From the NCBI RefSeq assembly GCF_008705135.1, contig NZ_CP023694.1, positions 2,666,001 to 2,730,000 of the forward strand: a stretch of DNA of 64,000 bases. Direction: 5' to 3'. The notes below the pieces were generated by a model that did no database searches, was not told the DNA's origin, and saw only the letters and a program-made list of their open reading frames with translations. A program made the position numbers and the translations under genes. This stretch comes from Streptomyces coeruleorubidus. Lineage in GTDB: Bacteria > Actinomycetota > Actinomycetes > Streptomycetales > Streptomycetaceae. This document shows positions 54,263-63,715 of the stretch, piece by piece; position 1 is the stretch's first letter; every line of letters starts with the position of its first letter.

Positions 54263-54283
54263 TCGCGCAGTTCCCCGCGCCCC
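54263..54283 (+). repeat. Dispersed intergenic repeat, copy 8
   Basis: The core lies in the 63-bp gap between convergent genes. With the upstream GGGCGCG-T-GGGG it forms a stem with one bulge. Confidence 0.85.
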
Positions 54284-54292
54284 TAAGGGCCT

Positions 54293-55765
54293 CTACCCAA
54301 GGGCCGCTACCTTGTCGCGGTAAGTCCGCACCGGTGCCGCGTCCTTGTACGGCTCCAATCGCCGCTCGAAGTCCCTCACATACTCCACCGCCCGTACCGA
54401 GCGCATCTCCGCCGCCTGCCCCGCCGCCTCCGCGGCCAGTTGGCAGGCCTGGTCGAGTTCGCCGAGGCCGAGGCGGGCGGTGGCGAGGACGACGCGGCAG
54501 AAGAGGCGGCTGCGGGCGTAGGACGGGGCGCGGAGCTGGAGTGAGCGTTCCGCGTGCTGGGCGGCGGCGCGGAACTGCTGAAGGTCCCGGTGGCAGTGCC
54601 CGAACTCGTCGGCGAGCTGCGCCTCGTCGAAGAACTTCGCCCAGTGCGGTACGTCGTCCCCCGGCCGGGCCGTCTCCAGGGCGCGCTCGGCGCGGACCAG
54701 TGCGGCCGTGCAGGCCCGCACCTCGCCGAGCACGCCGTGTCCGCGCGCCTCGGAGCAGTGCAACAGGGCCTGCACGACGGGCGGCGCGGAGGTGCCGACA
54801 CCCTGCTGGGCCACACGCGCGAGCTGCACCGCCTCCCGCCCGTGCCCGAGGTAGACGGCCTGCCGGCTCATGGTGACCAGCACGTACGCCCCGTACGTCC
54901 GGTCCCCGGCCGCCTGGGCGAGCCGGAGCGCCTGCACGAAGTAGCGCTGGGCGAGGCCGTGCGCGGCGATGTCGTACGACGTCCAGCCCGCGAGCCGGGT
55001 CAGGTCGGCGGCGGCGGCGAACAGCCGGCGGCCGGTCTGCTCGCCGTAGGTGCCGCGCAGCATGGGCTCGCACTCGTGCTCCAGATAGCGCACGAGGGCC
55101 TGGCGGGCGTGGCCGCCGCCGTAGGCGTCGTCGAGAGTGCGGAACAGCTCGCCGACCGAGCGCAGGGCGGCGATGTCGCCGGCGGTCACCTTCTGGCCGG
55201 GTCCGCGTTCGGCCTGCCCCCGCTGGCGGGGCGGGGACGGCACGCCCGGCTCGGCCGGGGGCCGCAGGGCGGTGCGGCCCTGGGCCGGGATGCGGGCGGC
55301 GGGCGGCTCCCCGCGGGCCACCTTCTCGTCGGCCCGGCCGATCAGCCAGTCCCGGCTGGGCACGACGAGCCCGGCCGGTGTGAAGGCGATCTTGCGCAGC
55401 TCGGCGTGGCTGCCGGAGTCCTTGCGCCACAGCCCGCTGACGATGTCGACGGCCTCCTCGGGGGTGGACGCGAACTCCAGCCCCGCGTAGACGGGCGCGC
55501 AGGCGTCCAGGCCGAGGTCCTGGGCGGTGAGGCGGCGGCCCAGGCGCCGGGTGAAGACCTCGGCGATCAGCGCGGGCGTGGTACCCCTGGGCTGCTGGCC
55601 GCGCAGCCACCGGGTGACGGATGTCTTGTCGTATCTCAGGTCGAGCCCGTGTTCGAGACCGAGCTGATCCACGCGACGGGCGAGACCCGCGTTGGAGAAC
55701 CCCGCTTCTGCGATGAGCGCGGCGAGCTGTCGGTTGGGGGTGCGCTGCGCGGGTCGTTCCGTCAT
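54293..55765 (-). CDS. NsdA-like TPR transcriptional regulator
   Basis: 490 residues. A short HTH-like N-terminus (TPNRQLAALIAEAGFSNAGL and TSVTRWLRGQQPRG) is followed by TPR-like helical repeats from about 200 to the end. The length and arrangement resemble the NsdA-type regulators of Streptomyces development, but the exact orthology is not established. No pheromone or kinase partner is adjacent. ATG 55765 has AGGAG about 15 bases upstream. It is divergent from lipB by 238 bp. Confidence 0.8.
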   Translation of the reverse strand: MTERPAQRTPNRQLAALIAEAGFSNAGLARRVDQLGLEHGLDLRYDKTSVTRWLRGQQPRGTTPALIAEVFTRRLGRRLTAQDLGLDACAPVYAGLEFASTPEEAVDIVSGLWRKDSGSHAELRKIAFTPAGLVVPSRDWLIGRADEKVARGEPPAARIPAQGRTALRPPAEPGVPSPPRQRGQAERGPGQKVTAGDIAALRSVGELFRTLDDAYGGGHARQALVRYLEHECEPMLRGTYGEQTGRRLFAAAADLTRLAGWTSYDIAAHGLAQRYFVQALRLAQAAGDRTYGAYVLVTMSRQAVYLGHGREAVQLARVAQQGVGTSAPPVVQALLHCSEARGHGVLGEVRACTAALVRAERALETARPGDDVPHWAKFFDEAQLADEFGHCHRDLQQFRAAAQHAERSLQLRAPSYARSRLFCRVVLATARLGLGELDQACQLAAEAAGQAAEMRSVRAVEYVRDFERRLEPYKDAAPVRTYRDKVAALG

Positions 55766-56003
55766 GGTGCGGTGCGGTCTCCTGCCTTCCGGTGTGGGTG
55801 ATCTGCCGGATTGCCTGTGAGCAGGCCTTATGGCTTGCTGGACGGCGCGAATGTAGCGGAGAGTAAACACCCCATCACACATTTTCGCGGACATTCATCC
55901 GATCGTGTGAGGATTGCCCCCAGGACTGACGCGTCCGGGCCGGACGTACAGTGGCTTGGGCGCGATACGTGCCTGACACACCCGTCCGAGGGAGGCGCTT
56001 GCC

Positions 56004-56804
56004 GTGAGTGGGTTGCGGTTCGTCCGCATGGGGTTCGGTGACGAGGCCGTCGAGTACCGGGAGGCGTGGGACGAGCAGCGCCGGGTGCACGCGGCGCGCT
56101 TCGCGGACGAGGTCCCCGACACCGTGCTGCTCCTGGAGCATCCCCCTGTCTACACGGCGGGACGGCGCACGGCGGACAACGAGCGGCCCCTCGACGGCAC
56201 GCCGGTCGTCGACGTGGACCGCGGAGGCAAGATCACCTGGCACGGCCCCGGCCAGCTCGTGGGCTACCCGATCCAGAAGCTCCCGCGCCCGGTGGATGTC
56301 GTGGCCCACGTACGCCGCCTCGAAGAGGCCCTGATCCGCACCTGCGCGGAGTTCGGTCTGGAGACCACCCGGGTCGAGGGCCGCAGCGGGGTGTGGGTCC
56401 TGGGCGATCCGGTCGAGCAGCGCCCGGCGCTGGGGGGCCTGGCCCTGGACTTCGACCCGCGGCTGCACGACGAGGAGTTCGACCCGCGCCTGAACGGCCC
56501 GGAGTACGCGCCCTCCAACGCGGGTCAGCGCCGCGAGGACCGCAAGATCGCCGCGATCGGCATCCGCGTGGCCAAGGGCGTCACCATGCACGGCTTCGCG
56601 CTCAACGTGAACCCGGACAACAAGTGGTTCGACCGGATCATCCCGTGCGGCATCCGTGACGCGGGGGTCGCCTCCCTGGCGAACGAACTGGGTCGCGACG
56701 TCACGATCGAGGAGGTCCTGCCGGTCGTCGAGCGGCACCTGAGGGACGTCCTGGAGAACGCCGAGCTGAAGCCCCGGGAGATCGAGAAGACACCGGCGGC
56801 ATAA
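56004..56804 (+). CDS. lipB: Octanoyltransferase
   Basis: 266 residues. Transfers octanoyl from ACP to lipoyl domains, including those of the E2 encoded upstream. Family blocks: [20 protein letters not shown], the lysine region [20 protein letters not shown] and the catalytic cysteine in [17 protein letters not shown] 56004 follows GAGGGAGG. lipA lies 94 bp downstream, so they likely form an operon. Confidence 0.96.
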   Translation: MSGLRFVRMGFGDEAVEYREAWDEQRRVHAARFADEVPDTVLLLEHPPVYTAGRRTADNERPLDGTPVVDVDRGGKITWHGPGQLVGYPIQKLPRPVDVVAHVRRLEEALIRTCAEFGLETTRVEGRSGVWVLGDPVEQRPALGGLALDFDPRLHDEEFDPRLNGPEYAPSNAGQRREDRKIAAIGIRVAKGVTMHGFALNVNPDNKWFDRIIPCGIRDAGVASLANELGRDVTIEEVLPVVERHLRDVLENAELKPREIEKTPAA

Positions 56805-56898
56805 AACGGGCTGTGGAGGGGCTGGCACCCACACAGGCTTTCAAATCAACGGGCGTACCCTTGAGGACGCCGAAGAATCAATCGCTAGGGAGCCGGTC

Positions 56899-57864
56899 GT
56901 GTCCGCAGTCGCACCCGACGGACGCAAGATGCTGCGCCTGGAGGTCCGCAACAGCCAGACCCCCATCGAGCGCAAGCCCGAGTGGATCAAGACCCGGGCG
57001 AAAATGGGCCCCGAGTACACCAAGATGCAGAACCTCGTGAAGAGCGAGGGCCTGCACACGGTCTGCCAGGAAGCCGGCTGCCCCAACATCTACGAGTGCT
57101 GGGAGGACCGCGAGGCCACGTTCCTCATCGGCGGCGACCAGTGCACGCGGCGCTGTGACTTCTGCCAGATCGACACCGGCAAGCCCGAGGCGCTCGACCG
57201 CGACGAGCCCCGCCGCGTGGGCGAGTCGGTGGTCACCATGGACCTGAACTACGCCACGATCACCGGCGTCGCCCGCGACGACCTGGAGGACGGCGGCGCC
57301 TGGCTGTACGCGGAGACGGTCCGCCAGATCCACCAGCAGACGGCCGAGCGCGAGGCCGGCCGGACGAAGGTCGAGCTGCTCGCGCCCGACTTCAACGCCG
57401 TCCCGGAGCTGCTCGAGGAGGTCTTCTCCTCCCGTCCCGAGGTCTTCGCGCACAACGTCGAGACGGTCCCGCGGATCTTCAAGCGGATCCGCCCCGGCTT
57501 CCGCTACGAGCGCTCCCTGAAGGTCATCACCGAGGCCCGCGACTACGGCCTGGTCACCAAGTCGAACCTCATCCTCGGCATGGGCGAGACCCGTGAGGAG
57601 GTCAGCGAGGCGCTGAAGCAGCTGCACGAGGCGGGCTGCGAGCTGGTCACCATCACGCAGTACCTGCGGCCCTCCGTGCGCCACCACCCGGTGGAGCGCT
57701 GGGTCAAGCCGCACGAGTTCGTGGAGCTCAAGGAGGAGGCCGAGCAGATCGGCTTCTCCGGTGTGATGTCGGGCCCGCTGGTGCGGTCCTCGTACCGCGC
57801 CGGGCGGCTCTACCAGATGGCCATGGAGCAGCGGGACGCGCGCATCGCGGCCCAGGCGGTCTGA
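56899..57864 (+). CDS. lipA: Lipoyl synthase
   Basis: 321 residues of radical-SAM enzyme inserting two sulfurs into octanoyl groups. The radical-SAM cysteines are in [11 protein letters not shown], and the auxiliary cluster cysteines are in [17 protein letters not shown] start ([20 protein letters not shown]) follows TAGGGAG. It works with LipB on pyruvate and 2-oxoglutarate dehydrogenases. Two large stem-loops follow the stop. Confidence 0.97.
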   Translation: MSAVAPDGRKMLRLEVRNSQTPIERKPEWIKTRAKMGPEYTKMQNLVKSEGLHTVCQEAGCPNIYECWEDREATFLIGGDQCTRRCDFCQIDTGKPEALDRDEPRRVGESVVTMDLNYATITGVARDDLEDGGAWLYAETVRQIHQQTAEREAGRTKVELLAPDFNAVPELLEEVFSSRPEVFAHNVETVPRIFKRIRPGFRYERSLKVITEARDYGLVTKSNLILGMGETREEVSEALKQLHEAGCELVTITQYLRPSVRHHPVERWVKPHEFVELKEEAEQIGFSGVMSGPLVRSSYRAGRLYQMAMEQRDARIAAQAV

Positions 57865-57950
57865 CGAACCGTCACCGTTCTTCCCCATGAAGAGTGGGAC
57901 AAGCGTGTGAATTCGCGCACAAGAACCTACCCGCCGGTAGCGACCGATTT

Positions 57951-58001
57951 GACGCGGTCCTGACCGTCCTCGCAGATGAGGGCACATGTCAGGACCGCGT
58001 C
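57951..58001 (+). terminator. Strong hairpin downstream of lipA
   Basis: A perfect 14-bp stem (57951-57964 with 57988-58001) closes a 23-nt loop that holds a further CCTC/GAGG pair. It starts 87 bp after the stop; it could be the lipA terminator or part of a structured transcript. Confidence 0.65.
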
Positions 58002-58019
58002 GCCGTTCGACGGTTCCCA

Positions 58020-58062
58020 ACCAGGGCTTCATGGGTGTTTGACCGGCCGGTCATGCCCTGGT
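58020..58062 (+). other. Nested palindromes upstream of the small gene at 58125
   Basis: A 14-bp perfect palindrome TGACCGGCCGGTCA (58040-58053) lies inside a second pair ACCAGGGC (58020-58027) and GCCCTGGT (58055-58062). It could be an operator for the gene at 58125 or a leader structure. Confidence 0.5.
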
Positions 58063-58124
58063 AACACCAATCAGTGACGCTGAACTCACAGCACGTACAC
58101 CGCTCCCGAGGGGGGACCTCACCC

Positions 58125-58337
58125 ATGCAGGCCGCGCCCGTTCGCGCCACCGCGATTCCGTCCTTCACCACCGCCCTGCGTGCCGTCGAGTCGCTGCTGC
58201 TGAGCAGCGGTCAGCGCACCGCCCGCCGCAACGCCTGGACCTCCGTGCTGGAGGACCGCCGTCGCGCCAAGGACCGGGTCGAGGCGCAGCGCGTCCTCGA
58301 TCAGTCCGTCTCCCGGTCCCTCTCCGTCCACCCCTGA
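58125..58337 (+). CDS. Small hypothetical protein
   Basis: 70 residues: MQAAPVRATAIPSFTTALRA, then a basic, helical ALRAVESLLLSSGQRTARRN and a Lys/Arg-rich end. Not recognised; it may be a small DNA- or RNA-binding protein, but there is no direct evidence. GGGGGGACC precedes the ATG. It sits in the conserved lipA-DUF4191 interval, where Streptomyces often have such a gene. Confidence 0.7.
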   Translation: MQAAPVRATAIPSFTTALRAVESLLLSSGQRTARRNAWTSVLEDRRRAKDRVEAQRVLDQSVSRSLSVHP

Positions 58338-58417
58338 GGCCCGCCCCCCCTCCCCCGCGAGCGCTCCCGCGGACACTGCCGTCGAAGGCGCTTGTGGGGC
58401 CACGTAGACTTCGGGTC

Positions 58418-59122
58418 ATGGCGAGGAAGGAAACCGCAGCGGACGCTGCGAACCCCGGGCGACTGAAGCAGATCGCCCTGACCTACAAGATGACCCGCAG
58501 GGCCGACAAGAAGATCGGTCTTGTACTCGCGACAGTCGGAATCGTCACCTTCGGTGTCTTCCTCGCGATCGGTTTCTTGATCGGTCACCCCATCTATGCC
58601 GGCATCCTGGGCCTCCTGCTCGCCTTCCTCGCGACGGCGATCGTGTTCGGGCGCCGGGCCGAGCGGGCCGCCTTCGGGCAGATGGAAGGCCAGCCCGGTG
58701 CCGCGGCGGCGGTGCTCGACAACATCGGCCGGGGGTGGACGACGACCCCCGCGGTGGCGATGAACCGCAACCAGGACGTGGTGCACCGCGCGGTCGGCAA
58801 GGCCGGCATCGTGCTGGTCGCCGAGGGCAACCCGAACCGGGTGAAGTCCCTGCTCGCCGCCGAGAAGAAGAAGATGAACCGCATCGTCGCGGACGTCCCG
58901 GTGCACGACTTGGTCGTGGGCACGGGCGAGGGCCAGGTCGAGCTGAAGAAGCTGCGCACGACCATGCTGAAGCTGCCCCGCGTGCTGACCGGCCCGCAGG
59001 TCACCGCCACCAACGACCGGCTGCGTGCCCTGGGCGACCTGATGAGCAACATGCCGCTGCCGAAGGGGCCGATGCCCAAGGGCATGCGGATGCCGAAGGG
59101 CGGCGGGCCGAAGGCGCGCTGA
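58418..59122 (+). CDS. DUF4191 membrane protein
   Basis: 234 residues with two transmembrane helices (about 40-90) and a long C-terminal cytoplasmic part ending in a Lys/Pro/Met-rich tail (KGPMPKGMRMPKGGGPKAR). Function unknown. It is next to lipA in most actinobacteria, as in M. tuberculosis. The ATG has only a weak upstream signal. A very strong hairpin follows. Confidence 0.9.
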   Translation: MARKETAADAANPGRLKQIALTYKMTRRADKKIGLVLATVGIVTFGVFLAIGFLIGHPIYAGILGLLLAFLATAIVFGRRAERAAFGQMEGQPGAAAAVLDNIGRGWTTTPAVAMNRNQDVVHRAVGKAGIVLVAEGNPNRVKSLLAAEKKKMNRIVADVPVHDLVVGTGEGQVELKKLRTTMLKLPRVLTGPQVTATNDRLRALGDLMSNMPLPKGPMPKGMRMPKGGGPKAR

Positions 59123-59135
59123 CGACCCGCACACC

Positions 59136-59185
59136 ACATGAGTGAAGGGGCGGCCGGAGTGATCCGGCCGCCCCTTCACTCATGT
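59136..59185. terminator. Very strong bidirectional terminator
   Basis: A perfect 23-bp stem (59136-59158 with 59163-59185) with a GTGA loop lies between the convergent DUF4191 and RDD genes. Confidence 0.9.
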
Positions 59186-59212
59186 CCGTTCGTTCATGTC
59201 CGTTCGTGCGTG

Positions 59213-59680
59213 TCAGATGCGGACCTCGACCGTGCCCGCCAGCCGGTCGTGCAGGCCACGGCCGTCGCGGTCCCAGATCAGGGCGGGGATCGCGAGGAAG
59301 AGCAGGACCGTGCGCAGCACCGCGCGCCACGGGCTGACGCGGCCGGTGTCCAGGGCGAGCACCCGCAGGCCGAGGAGCCGCTTGCCCGGTGTGAAGCCGA
59401 CCGTGCCGACCGTGAGCACCATCAGGGCGAACATGATGAGCGGTGCCCAGATCTGGGCCGCTTCGTTGTAGCTCTGGGTGATGAGACCGTATGCGATCAG
59501 GAGGCTCAGGCCCCAGTCCACGGCGAGGGCGCCGAGCCGCCGCCCCGGGCGGGCGATCGAGCCGGGTCCCTCCTCGGGCAGACCGAGCTGCTCACCCCGG
59601 TATCCGAAGTCGACACCGGCCTCTTCCGCGGCCGCGCGGGGCCCGGAAAGCCACGATCCGAGTGCTTGCCTGTTGTCCAC
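59213..59680 (-). CDS. RDD-family membrane protein
   Basis: 155 residues. An N-terminal soluble part (1-45) is followed by an RDD domain with three helices and GFTPGKRLLGLRVL. Function unclear, possibly small-molecule or metal handling. In mycobacteria an RDD gene lies at the same place before glnA1. It is divergent from glnA and convergent with DUF4191. Confidence 0.9.
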   Translation of the reverse strand: MDNRQALGSWLSGPRAAAEEAGVDFGYRGEQLGLPEEGPGSIARPGRRLGALAVDWGLSLLIAYGLITQSYNEAAQIWAPLIMFALMVLTVGTVGFTPGKRLLGLRVLALDTGRVSPWRAVLRTVLLFLAIPALIWDRDGRGLHDRLAGTVEVRI

Positions 59681-59754
59681 CCGTCCACGGTACTGCGCCC
59701 GGAAATGACCAGGGCACGGCGGGGTGCGTCGGGGCTACGGTGGAAGGTGAGCCG

Positions 59755-59793
59755 GTTAACTTGTGCGAAACAAATGAGTCACGCCCGAGAAAC
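59755..59793 (+). promoter_or_regulatory. GlnR-binding site of glnA
   Basis: GTTAAC-N6-GAAAC-N6-GTCAC-N6-GAAAC (59755-59760, 59767-59771, 59778-59782, 59789-59793) is the classical a1-b1-a2-b2 GlnR box, about 100 bp upstream of glnA. It implies nitrogen control by GlnR, as shown for Streptomyces glnA. Confidence 0.9.
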
Positions 59794-59890
59794 CACCCGT
59801 CCCTAGGGTCGAGGTCAGCGTGTGCCACCCGCACTGGCCGCACGAACGAACTACCACCCCGGCGGGACGGTCGGGAGTAGGAGGAGCTGG

Positions 59891-61300
59891 ATGTTCCAGA
59901 ACGCCGACGAGGCCAAGAAGTTCATCGCGGACGAGGACGTCAAGTTCATCGACGTCCGCTTCTGCGACCTGCCGGGCGTGATGCAGCACTTCACCGTGCC
60001 TGCTGAGGCGTTCGACGCGGACGAGGAGCTGGCCTTCGACGGCTCGTCCATCCGCGGCTTCCAGGCCATTCACGAGTCCGACATGGCGCTGCGCGCCGAC
60101 CTGTCGACCGCCCGTGTCGACCCGTTCCGCCGTGACAAGACGCTGAACATCAACTTCTTCATCCACGACCCGATCACGGGCGAGCAGTACTCCCGTGACC
60201 CGCGCAACGTGGCGAAGAAGGCCGAGGCCTACCTGGCCTCCACCGGTATCGCGGACACGGCGTACTTCGGTCCCGAGGCCGAGTTCTACGTCTTCGACTC
60301 CGTCCGCTTCGCGACCACCGCGAACGAGTCCTTCTACCACATCGACTCCGAGGCCGGCGCCTGGAACACCGGCGCCCTCGAGGACAACCGTGGTTACAAG
60401 GTCCGCTACAAGGGCGGCTACTTCCCGGTCCCGCCGGTCGACCACTTCGCCGACCTGCGCGCCGAGATCTCCCTGGAGCTGAACCGCGCCGGCCTTCAGG
60501 TCGAGCGCCAGCACCACGAGGTGGGCACCGCCGGCCAGGCCGAGATCAACTACAAGTTCAACACGCTGCTTGCCGCCGCCGACGACCTCCAGCTCTTCAA
60601 GTACATCGTGAAGAACGTGGCGTGGAAGAACGGCAAGACGGCGACCTTCATGCCGAAGCCGATCTTCGGTGACAACGGCTCGGGCATGCACGTCCACCAG
60701 TCCCTGTGGACGGGCGGCTCCCCGCTCTTCTACGACGAGGCCGGTTACGCGGGCCTGTCGGACACCGCCCGCTACTACATCGGCGGCATCCTCAAGCACG
60801 CCCCGTCGCTGCTGGCCTTCACCAACCCGACGGTGAACTCGTACCACCGCCTGGTCCCCGGCTTCGAGGCCCCGGTGAACCTGGTCTACTCGCAGCGCAA
60901 CCGCTCCGCGGCCATGCGTATCCCGATCACGGGCTCGAACCCGAAGGCCAAGCGCGTCGAGTTCCGCGCGCCCGACTCCTCCGGCAACCCGTACCTGGCG
61001 TTCTCGGCGCTGCTGCTCGCGGGCCTGGACGGCATCAAGAACAAGATCGAGCCGGCCGAGCCGATCGACAAGGACCTGTACGAGCTGGCTCCCGAGGAGC
61101 ACGCGGGCGTCCCGCAGGTCCCGACCTCGCTCCCGGCCGTCCTCGACTCCCTCGAGGCCGACCACGAGTTCCTCCTCCAGGGCGACGTGTTCACGCCGGA
61201 CCTGATCGAGACGTGGATCGACTACAAGCGCACGAACGAGATCGCGCCGCTTCAGCTGCGTCCGCACCCGCACGAGTTCGAGCTGTACTTCGACGTGTGA
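59891..61300 (+). CDS. glnA: Glutamine synthetase type I
   Basis: 469 residues. Catalytic blocks include DGSSIRGF, the glutamate/metal region [10 protein letters not shown] and the ATP-loop [12 protein letters not shown]. Tyr397 in DLYELAPEE is the adenylylation site of the GSI-beta family, so post-translational control by GlnE is expected. ATG 59891 follows GGAGGAGC. A GlnR box upstream and an 18-bp terminator downstream complete the unit. Confidence 0.98.
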   Translation: MFQNADEAKKFIADEDVKFIDVRFCDLPGVMQHFTVPAEAFDADEELAFDGSSIRGFQAIHESDMALRADLSTARVDPFRRDKTLNINFFIHDPITGEQYSRDPRNVAKKAEAYLASTGIADTAYFGPEAEFYVFDSVRFATTANESFYHIDSEAGAWNTGALEDNRGYKVRYKGGYFPVPPVDHFADLRAEISLELNRAGLQVERQHHEVGTAGQAEINYKFNTLLAAADDLQLFKYIVKNVAWKNGKTATFMPKPIFGDNGSGMHVHQSLWTGGSPLFYDEAGYAGLSDTARYYIGGILKHAPSLLAFTNPTVNSYHRLVPGFEAPVNLVYSQRNRSAAMRIPITGSNPKAKRVEFRAPDSSGNPYLAFSALLLAGLDGIKNKIEPAEPIDKDLYELAPEEHAGVPQVPTSLPAVLDSLEADHEFLLQGDVFTPDLIETWIDYKRTNEIAPLQLRPHPHEFELYFDV

Positions 61301-61321
61301 TCGACGCCTGATCGAGACACC

Positions 61322-61367
61322 ACGACCGCGCCCTCGCTGCCCGTACGGACAGCGAGGGCGCGGTCGT
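61322..61367 (+). terminator. glnA terminator
   Basis: A perfect 18-bp stem (61322-61339 with 61350-61367) with a 10-nt loop, 22 bp after the stop. Confidence 0.85.
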
Positions 61368-61411
61368 ATGTTCTATTCTGCTGGCAGGACCCACACGGGG
61401 GTGGAGAGGGA

Positions 61412-61684
61412 ATGCCCGAGCACGAACAGGACGGCCAGGAGCGCGAGTTCGACCTCAGATGGGCGGACAGCGCCGAGCACAAGGAGCCCTCCGCGCGGGC
61501 CCGAATGCTCGCCGCGCGCTGGAAGCACAATCCGCCCGGGCCCGTGCCCTTCCGGCCCGAGCCCGACCACAGGGGGTCTGGTCGTCGGTCGCGCTCGTCG
61601 TGGGTGTCGACGGTCGTGGTGCTCGGCTGTGTGGCCGCGGTGATCGTGCTGCTCGGGTACATCAACTTCCGGGCGCCGTACTAG
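61412..61684 (+). CDS. Small membrane protein of unknown function
   Basis: 90 residues: a charged N-terminal half with MPEHEQDGQEREFDLRWADS and one C-terminal transmembrane helix (about 63-83). A tail-anchored-like arrangement. It is in the conserved position after glnA. GAGAGGGA precedes the ATG. No function proposed. Confidence 0.8.
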   Translation: MPEHEQDGQEREFDLRWADSAEHKEPSARARMLAARWKHNPPGPVPFRPEPDHRGSGRRSRSSWVSTVVVLGCVAAVIVLLGYINFRAPY

Positions 61685-61730
61685 AGCCTGCGCGGGGCCG
61701 GTCAGGCGGCGGCTGCTAGCGTCCGGCCAC

Positions 61731-62102
61731 GTGGATGACGGTGTGTACGTGGGCAACGCGGGCACGGACGCGGCGCTGGACCGGGGGTGGCTCCTCGGGC
61801 ACTTCAAGGACGTCGGCGATCCGCGCCACAGCGAGGCCGTCGAGGTCAAGTGGGGTGTCCACCCGGCCGGTGACGAACGGTCGCAGTGGGTGCGGGGTGA
61901 GGAGCGGACCGCGCTGCTGGTTCTCGTCAGTGGGCGGTTCCGGGTGGAACTCCCCGGCCGCAGTGTCCTGCTGGAGCGGCAGGGGGACTACGTCGTGTGG
62001 GGGCGCGGGGTCGATCACTCCTGGTTCGCCGAGGAGGAGTCGGTGGTGCTGACGGTCCGGTGGCCGTCCGTGCCCGGGTACGCGGTGGCCGGAGACGGCT
62101 GA
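61731..62102 (+). CDS. Cupin-fold protein
   Basis: 123 residues. A single cupin barrel with WGVHPAGDERSQW, LVSGRFRVELPGRS and a second motif in RGVDHSWFAEEESVV. It may bind a metal or small ligand; the reaction is unknown. The GTG start begins MDDGVYVGNAGTDAALDRG; there is no clear RBS. It lies in the same direction as the small membrane-protein gene. Confidence 0.8.
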   Translation: MDDGVYVGNAGTDAALDRGWLLGHFKDVGDPRHSEAVEVKWGVHPAGDERSQWVRGEERTALLVLVSGRFRVELPGRSVLLERQGDYVVWGRGVDHSWFAEEESVVLTVRWPSVPGYAVAGDG

Positions 62103-62206
62103 CGGCTGACGGCTTTGCCTGGCCCAGGGGTGATCGCGACCCGTTCATGGGCGGGGGCGGGTGCACACTGGCAGAGGGACGAGTGCCTGACTGCGGGGTG
62201 ATGCAG

Positions 62207-63124
62207 ATGCACAGCCGTTTCCGGAGCGACCGGCGGTTGACCACCCGTATGGGGATCACACTGTTCCTGCTCGGGCTGGTGTACGTGGGGTTCGTCGCGG
62301 CGCTGATCGTGCTGCTGAAGTCGTGGGTGCTGGTCGTGGTCGTCGCGGCGGCGGTGCTCGGGGCCCAGTACTGGTTCTCGGACCGGGTCGCGCTGTTCGG
62401 GATGCGCGGGCGGGTCGTGGAGCGCGAGGAGTATCCCGAGCTGCACGGGGTCGTGGACCGGCTGTGCGCCATCGCGGACATGCCCAAGCCGGTGGTGGCC
62501 GTGTCCGATATGGACATGCCGAACGCGTTCGCGACGGGGCGGAACCCCGACCATGCCGTGGTCTGTGTGACGACCGGGCTGCTCAGGCGCCTGGAGCCGG
62601 CCGAGCTGGAGGGCGTGCTCGCGCACGAGTTGTCGCACGTGGCGCACAAGGACGTCGCGGTGATCACGGTCGCCTCGTTCCTCGGTGTGCTCGCGGGGCT
62701 GATCGTGCGGTTCGCCTTCTACTCTCAGTTGTTCGGCGGGGGCCGCAGGGACCAGAACACGGCGGTGGTCTTCGCCGCGGTGATGGGCGTGTCGGCGGCC
62801 GTGTACGCGGTGAGCTTCCTGCTCATCCGGTCCCTGTCCCGGTACCGGGAGCTGGCCGCGGACCGCGCGGCCGCGCTGCTCACCGGCCGGCCCTCGGCGC
62901 TGGCCTCCGCCCTCACCAAGGTGTCGGGGGACATCGCCCGCATCCCGACGAAGGACCTGCGCACGGCCCAGGCGTTCAACGCCTTCTACTTCACTCCGGC
63001 GCTGGGCCGCGAGCCCGGTGTCGCGCGGCTCTTCTCGACGCATCCGAGCCTGGAGCAGCGGCTCGACCAGCTGGGCCGGATCTCCGCCGAGCTGGGCGAG
63101 GCGGCGGCGCCCGGAGGGGTGTGA
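62207..63124 (+). CDS. M48 membrane metalloprotease, HtpX-like
   Basis: 305 residues. Two N-terminal transmembrane helices (about 15-57), the zinc motif AHELSH (His140, Glu141, His144), a later helix pair and the third-ligand region SRYRELAADRAAA. HtpX-type proteases degrade misfolded membrane proteins. ATG 62207 has GGGGTG 6 bases upstream, better than ATG 62201. It is 6 bp from pspAB, so both are probably an envelope-stress operon. Confidence 0.9.
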   Translation: MHSRFRSDRRLTTRMGITLFLLGLVYVGFVAALIVLLKSWVLVVVVAAAVLGAQYWFSDRVALFGMRGRVVEREEYPELHGVVDRLCAIADMPKPVVAVSDMDMPNAFATGRNPDHAVVCVTTGLLRRLEPAELEGVLAHELSHVAHKDVAVITVASFLGVLAGLIVRFAFYSQLFGGGRRDQNTAVVFAAVMGVSAAVYAVSFLLIRSLSRYRELAADRAAALLTGRPSALASALTKVSGDIARIPTKDLRTAQAFNAFYFTPALGREPGVARLFSTHPSLEQRLDQLGRISAELGEAAAPGGV

Positions 63125-63130
63125 GCGGGG

Positions 63131-63715
63131 ATGGGGCTGCTGGACATTCTGCTCGGCCGGACCAAGCCGGTCGCGCCGGATCTCGACCGGCTCTTCGCGC
63201 TGCCGTCGGCAGCCGTGACGCTGGAGGCCGCGGCGGGCTTCACCCCGACCGGGCAGGGCGCGGTGTGCTTCGCCACGGTCGAGGGCGCGGCCTTCGAGCA
63301 GACTCACCGCGAGGTGCGGGCGCTGCTGGACGCGGACCGCGACCGCGACGGCCCGCCGGTGGAACTGCGGCAGGACGACTACGGCTACTCCTGGCTGGTC
63401 TCGCACCGCGCCCCCGACCAGCTCGCACCGCTGGTGACGGACCTGCACGCCGTGAACAGCCAGATGGAGGTGAACGGGTTCGGCCCCCAACTGCTGTGCT
63501 CCCTGGCCGGGTTCGGGGACCGGTCGGGCCGGCGGCTCGCGCTGGTCTACCTCTACAAGCGCGGCACCTTCTACCCGTTCGCGCCCCTGCGGGGAGAACC
63601 CCAGCGGCGTGACAACGCGCTGGAGCTCCAAGTGCGGGCGGCGATCGCCGGCGACCTGCCGATCGAGCAGGACCTGGGTCGCTGGTTCCCGGTGTGGGGA
63701 GCGCCGGGTCTGTGA
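63131..63715 (+). CDS. pspAB: PspA-associated protein PspAB
   Basis: 194 residues that match the PspAB family: start MGLLDILLGRTKPVAPDLDR, ALPSAAVTLEAAAGFTPTG, and LYKRGTFYPFAP near the C-terminus. Role unknown but tied to PspA/PspAA and HtpX in actinobacteria by genome context. Here it follows an HtpX-like gene by 6 bp, while pspA-pspAA lie about 41 kb upstream. The stop lies within the first unit of a 13-bp tandem repeat. Confidence 0.88.
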   Translation: MGLLDILLGRTKPVAPDLDRLFALPSAAVTLEAAAGFTPTGQGAVCFATVEGAAFEQTHREVRALLDADRDRDGPPVELRQDDYGYSWLVSHRAPDQLAPLVTDLHAVNSQMEVNGFGPQLLCSLAGFGDRSGRRLALVYLYKRGTFYPFAPLRGEPQRRDNALELQVRAAIAGDLPIEQDLGRWFPVWGAPGL

